A stretch of 48,480 nucleotides of DNA. Source: Frisingicoccus sp009929615 (lineage in GTDB: Bacteria > Bacillota > Clostridia > Lachnospirales > Lachnospiraceae). A program made the translations under genes and the position numbers. Location of the stretch: the NCBI GenBank assembly GCA_028692275.1, contig JAQUXR010000017.1:1-48480 (forward strand), given 5' to 3'. The stretch's first letter is position 1. Each line of letters opens with the position of its first letter. Shown here one piece after another: positions 43,468 through 48,480 of the stretch. The notes beneath the pieces are model-generated. The model saw only the letters and a list, made by a program, of their open reading frames with translations, made no database searches and had not been told where the DNA came from.

Positions 43468-44778
43468 TTATACAAAATCTTTTTTCATTTGAAGACTTTC
43501 GCGGTATTGCTCGGCTGCAGCGGTACGAGTAAACTCTACGGTTTTATCGTAATTCTTTTTTACCACATCTTCTATCTCGTCAAGAGTGACATTAAAGAAT
43601 TCTCTTCGCTGATTTACCATATTTACTTTTCGTGCTTCAAAAGCTTTGTGTAATGCGGTTTCAAGGGCCGGTGCGTCATCGGCGAAAATCATTGCATGGA
43701 CATCGAAGTTAAACGGAACCGAAGCATCTCCCAACTCATCAACGCGTTCCATGGGTTCAAGTCGTCTGGTCATTCCTATCTTATACACATTCTCTCCAAA
43801 AGAACCAATGTTTGAAATCACATACACATATCCAGCACGCTTGTTGGCTTCACGGTAATCGATATCCTTGATAGACTTATCGATTTCTTTAAGTTGCCCT
43901 TCAATTTGAGCTTTTTTAGCAAGGTATTCTTCGTTTTCTGGGTCAGACGTCAGTTGGGCATTAATCTGCTTAAGAGCATTTGTATACATCTTTTGTTCTT
44001 TGTCGAATTTTTTACGTTCTTCCTCGATTTCCTTTTGCAACCTCGCCTCTTCTCGCAACTGTTCGCGAATGGCTTTCTGCTCTTCTTTCTCCTCCTGCTT
44101 TTTAACGGCATATTCGTAGGACAGATTCATTTCTGACAACTTTAGCGAAAGATACTCAGGAACAATACTTATTTGCATTTTTTGGTTCATTTTATTTAGG
44201 TCATTGTATGACTTTTCTATTTTCTTCCTAACAGAGTCTACATTATTAAACTTCACCTTATCAATGGCTACTTCGCATTCGGTATTGAAAGAACGAATGA
44301 TTTGTTTTACATTGTCAGAAATCATCTTTTTGCCCTGTGCAGCACTATTGTTCAGCATAAAGTTCTGTGGGAATATACAGGCTGTATTCGATCGAATCAG
44401 TTCCTTTTGTCTGGTTCGAACCATTGCGAGCCGGTCTTTGTATTGCTCCGAGTTTGCAAAGTCGTAAACCGGGTGATACAACCCGAAATCCTGAAAAAGA
44501 ATTTCATCATCTAGTTGAATAATTTGATTTTGCTTACTCTTTATCTCGTCATCCAGTTTAGATATAGATGTTCTTTTCTCTCCGAGTACTTGCTGCACTT
44601 CGTCAATTTCTGTTTCAATTCTTGACTTAGCTTCCTTAAGCTCTCCGATAATACGCTGCACGTTCGATACTTCTCGCATTTCCGGAGTCAGAAGGCTATT
44701 CAAGTTTTCGTTTTCAATTTTTAATTGCTCTAGTTCCGACTTGAATTGTTTTGCTTTAAAAATGTCGCCAAAAGCCAT
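43468..44778 (-). CDS. DUF4041 and GIY-YIG (T5orf172) domain protein
   Basis: The product is 436 aa from ATG 44778 with GGAGG upstream. Residues about 8-80 are coiled coil, followed by a DUF4041 region (FGLYHPVYDFANSEQYKDRL, VRTRQKELIRSNTACIF), a long charged coiled coil with EEKEEQKAIREQLREEARLQ, and a C-terminal T5orf172/Mug113 GIY-YIG nuclease-like domain (about 315-425; AGYVYVISNIG, VYKIGMTRRLEPMERVDEL, HKAFEARKVNMVNQRREFF). Such proteins are common between integrase and repressor in prophages. Function is unknown; a role in DNA cleavage, immunity or defence is conjecture. Confidence 0.88.
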   Translation of the reverse strand: MAFGDIFKAKQFKSELEQLKIENENLNSLLTPEMREVSNVQRIIGELKEAKSRIETEIDEVQQVLGEKRTSISKLDDEIKSKQNQIIQLDDEILFQDFGLYHPVYDFANSEQYKDRLAMVRTRQKELIRSNTACIFPQNFMLNNSAAQGKKMISDNVKQIIRSFNTECEVAIDKVKFNNVDSVRKKIEKSYNDLNKMNQKMQISIVPEYLSLKLSEMNLSYEYAVKKQEEKEEQKAIREQLREEARLQKEIEEERKKFDKEQKMYTNALKQINAQLTSDPENEEYLAKKAQIEGQLKEIDKSIKDIDYREANKRAGYVYVISNIGSFGENVYKIGMTRRLEPMERVDELGDASVPFNFDVHAMIFADDAPALETALHKAFEARKVNMVNQRREFFNVTLDEIEDVVKKNYDKTVEFTRTAAAEQYRESLQMKKDFV

Positions 44779-44824
44779 ATGTATATCCTCCATTAATAAT
44801 ATTTATTAATTCACCTCAGGTGAG

Positions 44825-45040
44825 TTAACCGTGTGCGTGCACCTCCAAAAGTCCAACATCTGTCTTTTTATCGTAATCACCATGTAGTATATGTAACCGC
44901 TCATGATAGCAGGAAAGACGTTGCTGTTCTTGACTTATACGTGCGTTCAGTACTATTGTATATGACCCGTCGTTGTTAGAAACGGTATAGGCCTTTATCG
45001 TTGTAGGCATATTTGCCAGTATAATATTTACATTATCCAT
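44825..45040 (-). CDS. small HExxH protein, ImmA/IrrE-like
   Basis: The product is 71 aa from ATG 45040 with GGAGG upstream. It has NMPTTIKAYTVSNNDGSYTI, then IVLNARISQEQQRLSCYHER and LHILHGDYD. The stretch HERLH fits the zinc-protease motif HExxH with a following Asp/His-rich region. Similar short proteins accompany phage repressors in Clostridia and resemble a minimal ImmA peptidase that cleaves the repressor on induction. Repressor cleavage is inference. It is 52 bp downstream of the repressor gene, in the same operon. Confidence 0.7.
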   Translation of the reverse strand: MDNVNIILANMPTTIKAYTVSNNDGSYTIVLNARISQEQQRLSCYHERLHILHGDYDKKTDVGLLEVHAHG

Positions 45041-45092
45041 TGTGTCGAACCTCCAGATGTATAATACAAAATCTGCTGTCCGATAAAACGGA

Positions 45093-45488
45093 CTAATCGT
45101 CTTCCTTGAATCTGTCAAGCATCTGTTTTACGAATTCGATATCGTCTTTCCTTACTTTTCGGCTCGCATCAAACAGGACTCTATATTCCGGATTATCCAA
45201 CATAAATTGCGCCATGTCTCGGGCTTCGTCATCGAGATACCAGGATCCCTCGGGCTGCTGCACTGGGTGGATAACCTTTGTGGTCTTGGTCGTTCTCCCA
45301 AGAAGATAGTCAACGTCAACATTAAAGAAATCTGCGATTATTTCCAATGTTTCAAAATTCGGCTGACGCTCACCGCGCTCATACATATTGATTGAGCTTT
45401 TTGATATTCTTAACAGTTCTGCCAGTTCTTGCTGCGACAACCCTTTTTCATTTCTCAATAATCTTAAAACTTTTGCAAAATCAGCCAT
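45093..45488 (-). CDS. CI-like XRE phage repressor
   Basis: The product is 131 aa. Residues about 5-62 are an XRE helix-turn-helix (GLSQQELAELLRISKSSINM, YERGERQPNFETLEIIADFF, NVDVDYLLGRT), the rest (about 75-131) a short helical C-terminal domain without a LexA-type Ser/Lys protease. It presumably keeps the element silent by binding the CAC-N5-GTG sites in the adjacent intergenic region. GAGAGGG precedes ATG 45488. Its promoter (minus strand TTTACT 45546-45541, TATAAT 45523-45518, 17 bp) overlaps one operator. Confidence 0.92.
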   Translation of the reverse strand: MADFAKVLRLLRNEKGLSQQELAELLRISKSSINMYERGERQPNFETLEIIADFFNVDVDYLLGRTTKTTKVIHPVQQPEGSWYLDDEARDMAQFMLDNPEYRVLFDASRKVRKDDIEFVKQMLDRFKEDD

Positions 45489-45517
45489 CTATTCACACCC
45501 TCTCTGGTTATGCTTTC

Positions 45518-45618
45518 ATTATACACAAATCGTGTTCAAAAGTAAATAAATATTTTCACGAAATGTGCTTGACAACCGAGCACGAAATGTGTATTATATA
45601 AATGAGCACAAAACGTGC
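45518..45618. promoter_or_regulatory. divergent lysogeny promoters with four operators
   Basis: Operators of form CAC-N5-GTG with T/G-A/C flanks lie at 45523-45535, 45556-45568, 45580-45592 and 45606-45618. The minus promoter (TTTACT 45546-45541 / TATAAT 45523-45518) is covered by the first; the plus promoter (TTGACA 45569-45574 / TATTAT 45592-45597, 17 bp) is preceded, filled and followed by the other three. Best matches are GCACAAAACGTGC and GCACGAAATGTGT. This is the expected design of a CI/Cro switch. Confidence 0.8.
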
Positions 45619-45643
45619 ACAGTAAAAGGAGGTGTGATTTTTT

Positions 45644-45856
45644 TTGAATAAAGAAGCGGTTGCAAAAATATTGGTCAAACTGAGAGGGACGAGAAGTAGA
45701 GAAACGGTTGCAAATGCAATTGGCGTGAGTACTTCTGCATTATCAATGTATGAGAATGGAGAGAGAATTCCGAGAGATGACATCAAGATAAGGATTGCAA
45801 AATATTATAATCGTTCTGTTAATTTTATTTTTTTTGACCACGTTGAGCACGATTAG
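45644..45856 (+). CDS. Cro-like XRE regulator
   Basis: The product is 70 aa starting at TTG 45644 after AAAGGAGG (10-base spacing); no ATG start is available in frame. It is almost only an HTH: GTRSRETVANAIGVSTSALS and MYENGERIPRDDIKIRIAKY, ending in FFDHVEHD. Divergent from the CI-like repressor across shared operators, it is the likely Cro-type lytic regulator. A fifth operator copy overlaps its stop codon (45847-45859). Confidence 0.82.
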   Translation: MNKEAVAKILVKLRGTRSRETVANAIGVSTSALSMYENGERIPRDDIKIRIAKYYNRSVNFIFFDHVEHD

Positions 45857-45859
45857 TGC
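45847..45859. promoter_or_regulatory. fifth copy of the phage operator
   Basis: GCACGATTAGTGC has the same CAC-N5-GTG core with matching outer G/C as the intergenic operators. It lies at the end of the Cro-like gene, 230 bp from the main cluster, and could allow looping between repressor dimers. Confidence 0.55.
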
Positions 45860-45939
45860 ACAGACAAATGAAATGAGCGGTCAGAAGTGGAGAAAGTTCT
45901 CCACGTAAAAAAGACCAGACAAACGCAGGAGGTGAGTAG

Positions 45940-46158
45940 ATGGATGGAAAAATAAGTGAGCTAGAGGCCCGAATCACCGCTTTAGAAAAACGTGTTGCGG
46001 AATCTGATGAAAAATCACAAAGTCTACAGCAAGCATTGTTAACAAAAATATGTATGAACTCTGTAATGAAGGAAGAGTACAATTTTAAGCTTTTATCGTT
46101 TTTGCTAGACAAGATGGGGCTGAAAAATACCGAATCAGAGCATGAACTCACTCGGTAG
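45940..46158 (+). CDS. small coiled-coil phage protein
   Basis: The product is 72 aa. Residues 1-37 form a heptad-patterned helix (ISELEARITALEKRVAESDE), the rest is helical with FKLLSFLLDKMGL. AGGAGGTGAG precedes ATG 45940. Short coiled-coil proteins are usual behind the Cro gene in Firmicute phages; no function is known. Confidence 0.65.
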   Translation: MDGKISELEARITALEKRVAESDEKSQSLQQALLTKICMNSVMKEEYNFKLLSFLLDKMGLKNTESEHELTR

Positions 46159-46231
46159 AAGACAGCGTTTAATTCGTACAGGCAGAGATTATACCACATA
46201 TTTATTAAAAAATCAGAAGGAGGTGTCTAGC

Positions 46232-46426
46232 ATGGTAGAACCATATAAACCATTATATTCCGTTAAAGAGGCCGCAAAGGTGCTGTTGGTTAATCCGAGC
46301 ACTGTGTATCAGTACATAAACGAAGGGAAATTGCTTTATGTACCTCTTGGAAGTAAAAAGATTCGGGGAATTGACCTTGAAAAGTTTATTAACAGTTATC
46401 CAGAAGGGGAGGTGATGAAACTTTGA
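46232..46426 (+). CDS. excisionase-like helix-turn-helix protein
   Basis: The product is 64 aa from ATG 46232 with AGGAGG. It matches the excisionase/MerR-type HTH_17 domain: LYSVKEAAKVLLVNPSTVYQ, YINEGKLLYVPLGSKKIRGI, followed by DLEKFINSY. It is a probable directionality factor for the integrase, or a phage regulator. An upstream 30-codon extension in frame lacks a ribosome binding site. The next gene overlaps its last 4 bases. Confidence 0.85.
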   Translation: MVEPYKPLYSVKEAAKVLLVNPSTVYQYINEGKLLYVPLGSKKIRGIDLEKFINSYPEGEVMKL

Positions 46427-46689
46427 AACGAAAGATAATAGCCCTGTACAGCTACAGCATTACGATAGCCAGCGGGGCATCTGCAATAGCCTTGCCATGG
46501 ATTACCACAGAGGTCTTGCCATGTTGTTTATGGGTGCTGGCGGTGCTTACTGCCATGGCCGGGTTGTTGTGGCTATATAAAAATGCCCCTGTCGAGCGGC
46601 AACTCAGACAAGGGCACAAAGGAAATTATACAACTTTATTTTATCAGAGAAAGAGGAGGGCGTCAAATGAAAGAATTGAATGCCGTTAA
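46423..46689 (+). CDS. small two-helix membrane protein
   Basis: The product is 88 aa, starting at TTG 46423 (GGGGAGGTGAT upstream). Two hydrophobic segments at about 9-28 and 31-50 and a basic tail (VERQLRQGHKGNYTT, QRKRRASNERIE) suggest a small membrane protein. The 3' part overlaps the ribosome binding site and start of the next gene by 23 bp. Function unknown. Confidence 0.5.
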   Translation: MKRKIIALYSYSITIASGASAIALPWITTEVLPCCLWVLAVLTAMAGLLWLYKNAPVERQLRQGHKGNYTTLFYQRKRRASNERIECR

Positions 46690-47581
46690 AGGCTTTAAAG
46701 TTTTTGAACCCGATTGGACTTGTAGAGGTTTTCATTATGAGGTAGGCATGACGTTTGAAGAAGATGTCACACCTGTTTGTTGTGGCAGAGGATTTCATTT
46801 TTGTAAGGAATTAAAGGATTGCTTCAGTTATTACGATTTCAACCCTGACAACAAAGTGGCAAAGGTTGTTGCACTTGGTGAAATTGATGAAGAAAGTGAC
46901 AATTCAAAATGTTGTACCAACAAGATTCATATTGTGGAAGAAATCACATGGGAAGAAGTTCTTAGCATGGTCAACCTTGGAAAGGCAAATAGTGGACTCT
47001 GGAACACAGGAAATTGGAACACAGGAAATTGGAACACAGGAAATTGGAACACAGGGCACAGGAACACAGGGGACAAGAACACAGGGCACAGGAACACAGG
47101 AAATTGGAACACAGGAAATTGGAACACAGGAAATTGGAACACAGGAAATTTGAACACAGGGCACAGGAACACAGGGAACAGGAACACAGGGGGCTGGAAC
47201 ACAGGGGACTGGAATCTTTCTTCTTTCAATTCAGGTTGTTTCTGTACTGATGAACATGGAATCCTGATTTTTGATAAACCATCAGGAATGTCATACAGAG
47301 ATTGGATGAATTCAGATGCAAGATACATGTTGAATGATATTCCAAAGGATGTTGTTAAATGGATTGGGTCAGACAATATGACTGATGAAGAAAAAGAAGC
47401 ACATCCAACATATGAATGCACAGGTGGATATTTGAAAGTTCTTGATGAATCTGAATGTGCACAACTTTGGTGGGATAGTCTTTCAGAAACAAAGAAGGCA
47501 ATCATCAAGGCAATACCAAACTTTGATGCAGACAAATTTGAAAAGTGCACTGGTATCAAGGTTGAAGGAAAGGATGAATAA
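46667..47581 (+). CDS. DUF7666-like protein with NTGxx pentapeptide repeats
   Basis: The product is 304 aa from ATG 46667 (GAGGAGG upstream). The N-terminal 110 residues (KGFKVFEPDWTCRGFHYEVG, CGRGFHFCKELKDCFSYYDF, CCTNKIHIVEEITWEEVL) resemble a phage-associated domain that I associate with DUF7666. Fourteen tandem pentapeptides NTG-x-x (NTGNW, NTGHR, NTGDK, NTGNL, NTGGW and others) follow at residues 113-182 and should form a right-handed quadrilateral beta helix like other pentapeptide proteins. A C-terminal domain of about 110 residues has WMNSDARYMLNDIPKDVVKW. Role unknown; DNA mimicry is known for some pentapeptide proteins but is not implied here. Confidence 0.82.
   Translation: MKELNAVKGFKVFEPDWTCRGFHYEVGMTFEEDVTPVCCGRGFHFCKELKDCFSYYDFNPDNKVAKVVALGEIDEESDNSKCCTNKIHIVEEITWEEVLSMVNLGKANSGLWNTGNWNTGNWNTGNWNTGHRNTGDKNTGHRNTGNWNTGNWNTGNWNTGNLNTGHRNTGNRNTGGWNTGDWNLSSFNSGCFCTDEHGILIFDKPSGMSYRDWMNSDARYMLNDIPKDVVKWIGSDNMTDEEKEAHPTYECTGGYLKVLDESECAQLWWDSLSETKKAIIKAIPNFDADKFEKCTGIKVEGKDE
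47003..47212 (+). repeat. 14 tandem 15-bp units coding for NTGxx
   Basis: Fourteen consecutive 15-bp units start with AACACAGG and differ mainly in the last six bases (AAATTGG, GCACAGG, GGACAAG and similar). Codon identity is nearly perfect, pointing to recent expansion by slippage or unequal crossing-over. As the unit length is a multiple of three, copy changes keep the frame. Confidence 0.9.
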
Positions 47582-47649
47582 AACTATGGCAGTAAAAGCA
47601 GTTTGTCACGACATATTAGAAATTTTACGCGAAAAGGAGAAAAAAGATG
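47568..47649 (+). repeat. 82-bp direct repeat, copy A
   Basis: Identical to 48303-48384 except three bases (AGAAA here, GGGGA there). It covers the last codons of the pentapeptide gene, the small ORF start and the AAGGAG ribosome binding site before the next ATG. Confidence 0.9.
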
Positions 47650-47693
47650 GGTTTAGCAAAAAAAATGGATACGAGGAACTTGCAAAAAATTAA
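47586..47693 (+). CDS. small ORF, 35 aa (copy A)
   Basis: ATG 47586 opens a 35-aa frame MAVKAVCHDILEILREKEKK followed by DGFSKKNGYEELAKN. The first 21 codons lie in the 82-bp repeat; the last part is unique. AAGGATG is 9 bases upstream. A second short frame of 22 aa starts at ATG 47647 behind the repeat's AAGGAG site (MGLAKKMDTRNLQKIK...), in another frame. Functions unknown. Confidence 0.45.
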   Translation: MAVKAVCHDILEILREKEKKDGFSKKNGYEELAKN

Positions 47694-47727
47694 AGCAATT
47701 GTTTCTTTGATTTAAACGGAGGCGTGT

Positions 47728-48291
47728 ATGGCATATAAGAAAGATATTAAACCGTGGCTAAAAGAGAATGGGTTTGCATGGGAAGATATGAATAAATTTT
47801 GGGACGAATGTTGCGAGGTTAATTGGAAATGTAAAATGATTAAGAAATCAGGAAAGTCGTGGAATGATATGACAATGTATCAGATTCAACAACTACCAAC
47901 ATTGAAAGAAACCACGTTACAACAGATTAGAGAAAAAGAGGAAGAAGAACTATTGAAAGCTAAAGAGGAACAGAAAAAGAAAAACGATGAACAGTATTAT
48001 TATGAACATTTTAAGGAAATCATGGTTCAGAAAATTGATTCTGGTGAAGAACTTACTGAAAATGAGTTACAAGGATTTCAAGATTTTGAAGTAGAACGTA
48101 CAAAGGGCGAGAACAGAAGATGGAGTAGGACTGTATCAAGTATCTGCAAATTATGTGATAGATTTTTCAAACTTGTATGGGAAGAAGGTTTGACAGAATG
48201 TCAAGAAAATGAATTCTATGACCAGCCGTATGAAGTCGAAAAACGTACATACGAAAAGAAAATTACTGTTACCGAATGGGTGAAAAAATAA
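47728..48291 (+). CDS. phage-type hypothetical protein bracketed by direct repeats
   Basis: The product is 187 aa with GGAGG upstream. It begins KKDIKPWLKENGFAWEDMNK and WDECCEVNWKCKMIKKSGKS, has a charged helix (about 65-95; QQIREKEEEELLKAKEEQKK) and an aromatic/Cys region VSSICKLCDRFFKLVWEEGL. I do not recognise a family; the style is that of early phage proteins. The 82-bp repeat lies on both sides (47568-47649 and 48303-48384), suggesting the gene was inserted as a cassette. Confidence 0.65.
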   Translation: MAYKKDIKPWLKENGFAWEDMNKFWDECCEVNWKCKMIKKSGKSWNDMTMYQIQQLPTLKETTLQQIREKEEEELLKAKEEQKKKNDEQYYYEHFKEIMVQKIDSGEELTENELQGFQDFEVERTKGENRRWSRTVSSICKLCDRFFKLVWEEGLTECQENEFYDQPYEVEKRTYEKKITVTEWVKK

Positions 48292-48302
48292 ATCGCAATT
48301 TA

Positions 48303-48384
48303 GAAAGGATGAATAAAACTATGGCAGTAAAAGCAGTTTGTCACGACATATTGGGGATTTTACGCGAAAAGGAGAAAAAAGATG
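48303..48384 (+). repeat. 82-bp direct repeat, copy B
   Basis: Second copy, 735 bp downstream of copy A with 79 of 82 bases identical. It still contains AAGGATGAATAA, the final codons of the pentapeptide gene, although that gene ends at 47581, so copy B carries a relic of the other location. Confidence 0.9.
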
Positions 48385-48389
48385 AATGA
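48321..48389 (+). CDS. small ORF, 22 aa (copy B)
   Basis: ATG 48321 opens MAVKAVCHDILGILREKEKK-DE, ending at TGA 48387-48389. It shares 20 of its first 21 residues with the copy at 47586. The following DUF1351-like gene starts inside its end (ATG 48382), so it may be a leader peptide or a translational-coupling ORF. Confidence 0.45.
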   Translation: MAVKAVCHDILGILREKEKKDE

Positions 48390-48480
48390 TTTACAGGTTG
48401 TTGTCAGCCAGGAGGTTGGCAAGATAGATTTTAATTTTGAGGAAATCAAAGCGGGCTTACAGGAGCGGATGGCCCTTTAT
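48382..48480 (+). CDS. DUF1351-like phage protein, partial (runs off window)
   Basis: The frame starts at ATG 48382, 8 bases after AAGGAG, and is open to the edge: NDLQVVVSQEVGKIDFNFEE, IKAGLQERMALY. The beginning resembles DUF1351 proteins (…IDFNFEELKAAL…), which lie beside RecT/nuclease or SSB genes in the recombination module of Firmicute phages. Only 33 residues are visible, so the call is provisional. Confidence 0.55.
   Translation, partial: MNDLQVVVSQEVGKIDFNFEEIKAGLQERMALY

Larger units (their letters stand above)
41950..48480. mobile_element. left part of an integrated phage-like element
   Basis: From just past the aroF promoter to the window edge the gene order is integrase, accessory gene, repressor region, divergent early genes, excisionase-like HTH and phage-type small proteins, the standard lysogeny module of a Firmicute prophage. 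The left boundary must lie between 41934 and 42110; the exact attachment core cannot be fixed because the other end is outside the window. No capsid or conjugation gene is present yet, so a prophage is favoured over an ICE mainly by the DUF1351-like gene at the edge. Confidence 0.8.

Noticed and set aside
43396..43653. Plus-strand ORF over the integrase-DUF4041 gap
   Set aside because: It runs through a strong terminator hairpin and into the DUF4041 gene in antisense; no family resemblance.
47003..47212. Regular short repeats that could suggest a CRISPR array
   Set aside because: The unit is 15 bp without spacers, lies in frame in a coding gene and encodes NTGxx pentapeptides.
46866..47559. 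Long open frames in the other five frames across the repeat tract
   Set aside because: A 15-bp unit is a multiple of three, so every frame stays open; these frames have no ribosome binding sites and low-complexity products.

Overview
The window looks like chromosomal DNA of an anaerobic, spore-former-related Firmicute, most likely a Lachnospiraceae (class Clostridia). This rests on low-to-moderate GC, strong AGGAGG-type ribosome binding sites, fused PurL/PurQ, two T-box leaders, a SpoIID-domain protein, a spore-photoproduct-lyase-family radical SAM protein, an RsgI-like anti-sigma protein and Clostridia-type lipoproteins. No rRNA, tRNA or CRISPR array was seen. Genus is not determined.

Layout. 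1-740 is a gene-poor stretch with a tiny ORF and what may be the tail of a decayed MATE transporter. 741-4661 holds small accessory genes: a MarR-GNAT fusion behind a palindromic operator, a flavin reductase divergent from an HxlR regulator, a VanZ-like protein, a flavodoxin-like gene broken by one in-frame stop, and an ECF-transporter S component. 4881-8636 is purL. 8718-12957 holds a small membrane protein, an XRE regulator with membrane tail, a uracil-DNA-glycosylase-like protein, a CNNM/CorC-type membrane protein and a zinc-phospholipase-C-like protein. 13045-15618 is the methionine importer metN-metI-metQ, followed by a membrane protein and thrC. 18054-21511 holds a glycerophosphodiesterase, a probable 6S RNA with its own promoter and terminator, and a SpoIID-domain protein. 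21589-24552 has a RelE/HigB-HigA toxin-antitoxin pair, a membrane protein and a lipoprotein. 24716-28424 has two alkyltransferase-like proteins around two acetyltransferases, a radical SAM protein and a YihY/BrkB protein. 28514-33350 is a phenylalanine T-box followed by pheS-pheT-queA. 33422-38106 has a metallo-beta-lactamase-fold hydrolase, a three-gene module (His/Cys-rich secreted peptide, ECF sigma factor, RsgI-like protein with His-rich tail), small proteins and an auxin-efflux-type carrier. 38147-41933 is the minus-strand operon aroF-tyrA-aroA under a tyrosine-type T-box.

From about 41.95 kb to the right edge lies one end of an integrated phage-like element: tyrosine integrase, a DUF4041/GIY-YIG protein, an HExxH small protein, a CI-like repressor, a divergent Cro-like gene, an excisionase-like HTH, and then the early genes (a pentapeptide-repeat protein, small proteins, start of a DUF1351-like gene). 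The divergent promoters contain four copies of a CAC-N5-GTG operator, with a fifth at the end of the Cro-like gene, which makes a typical lysogeny switch. An 82-bp direct repeat brackets a 187-codon gene, suggesting a recently inserted and potentially excisable cassette.

Most chromosomal genes are ordinary. The parts I consider most worth a second look are the His-rich sigma/anti-sigma module, the phage switch and repeat-bracketed cassette, a possible small RNA beside the integrase, and the 6S RNA/SpoIID junction. All assignments come from reading the sequence and family knowledge; no database search was run.
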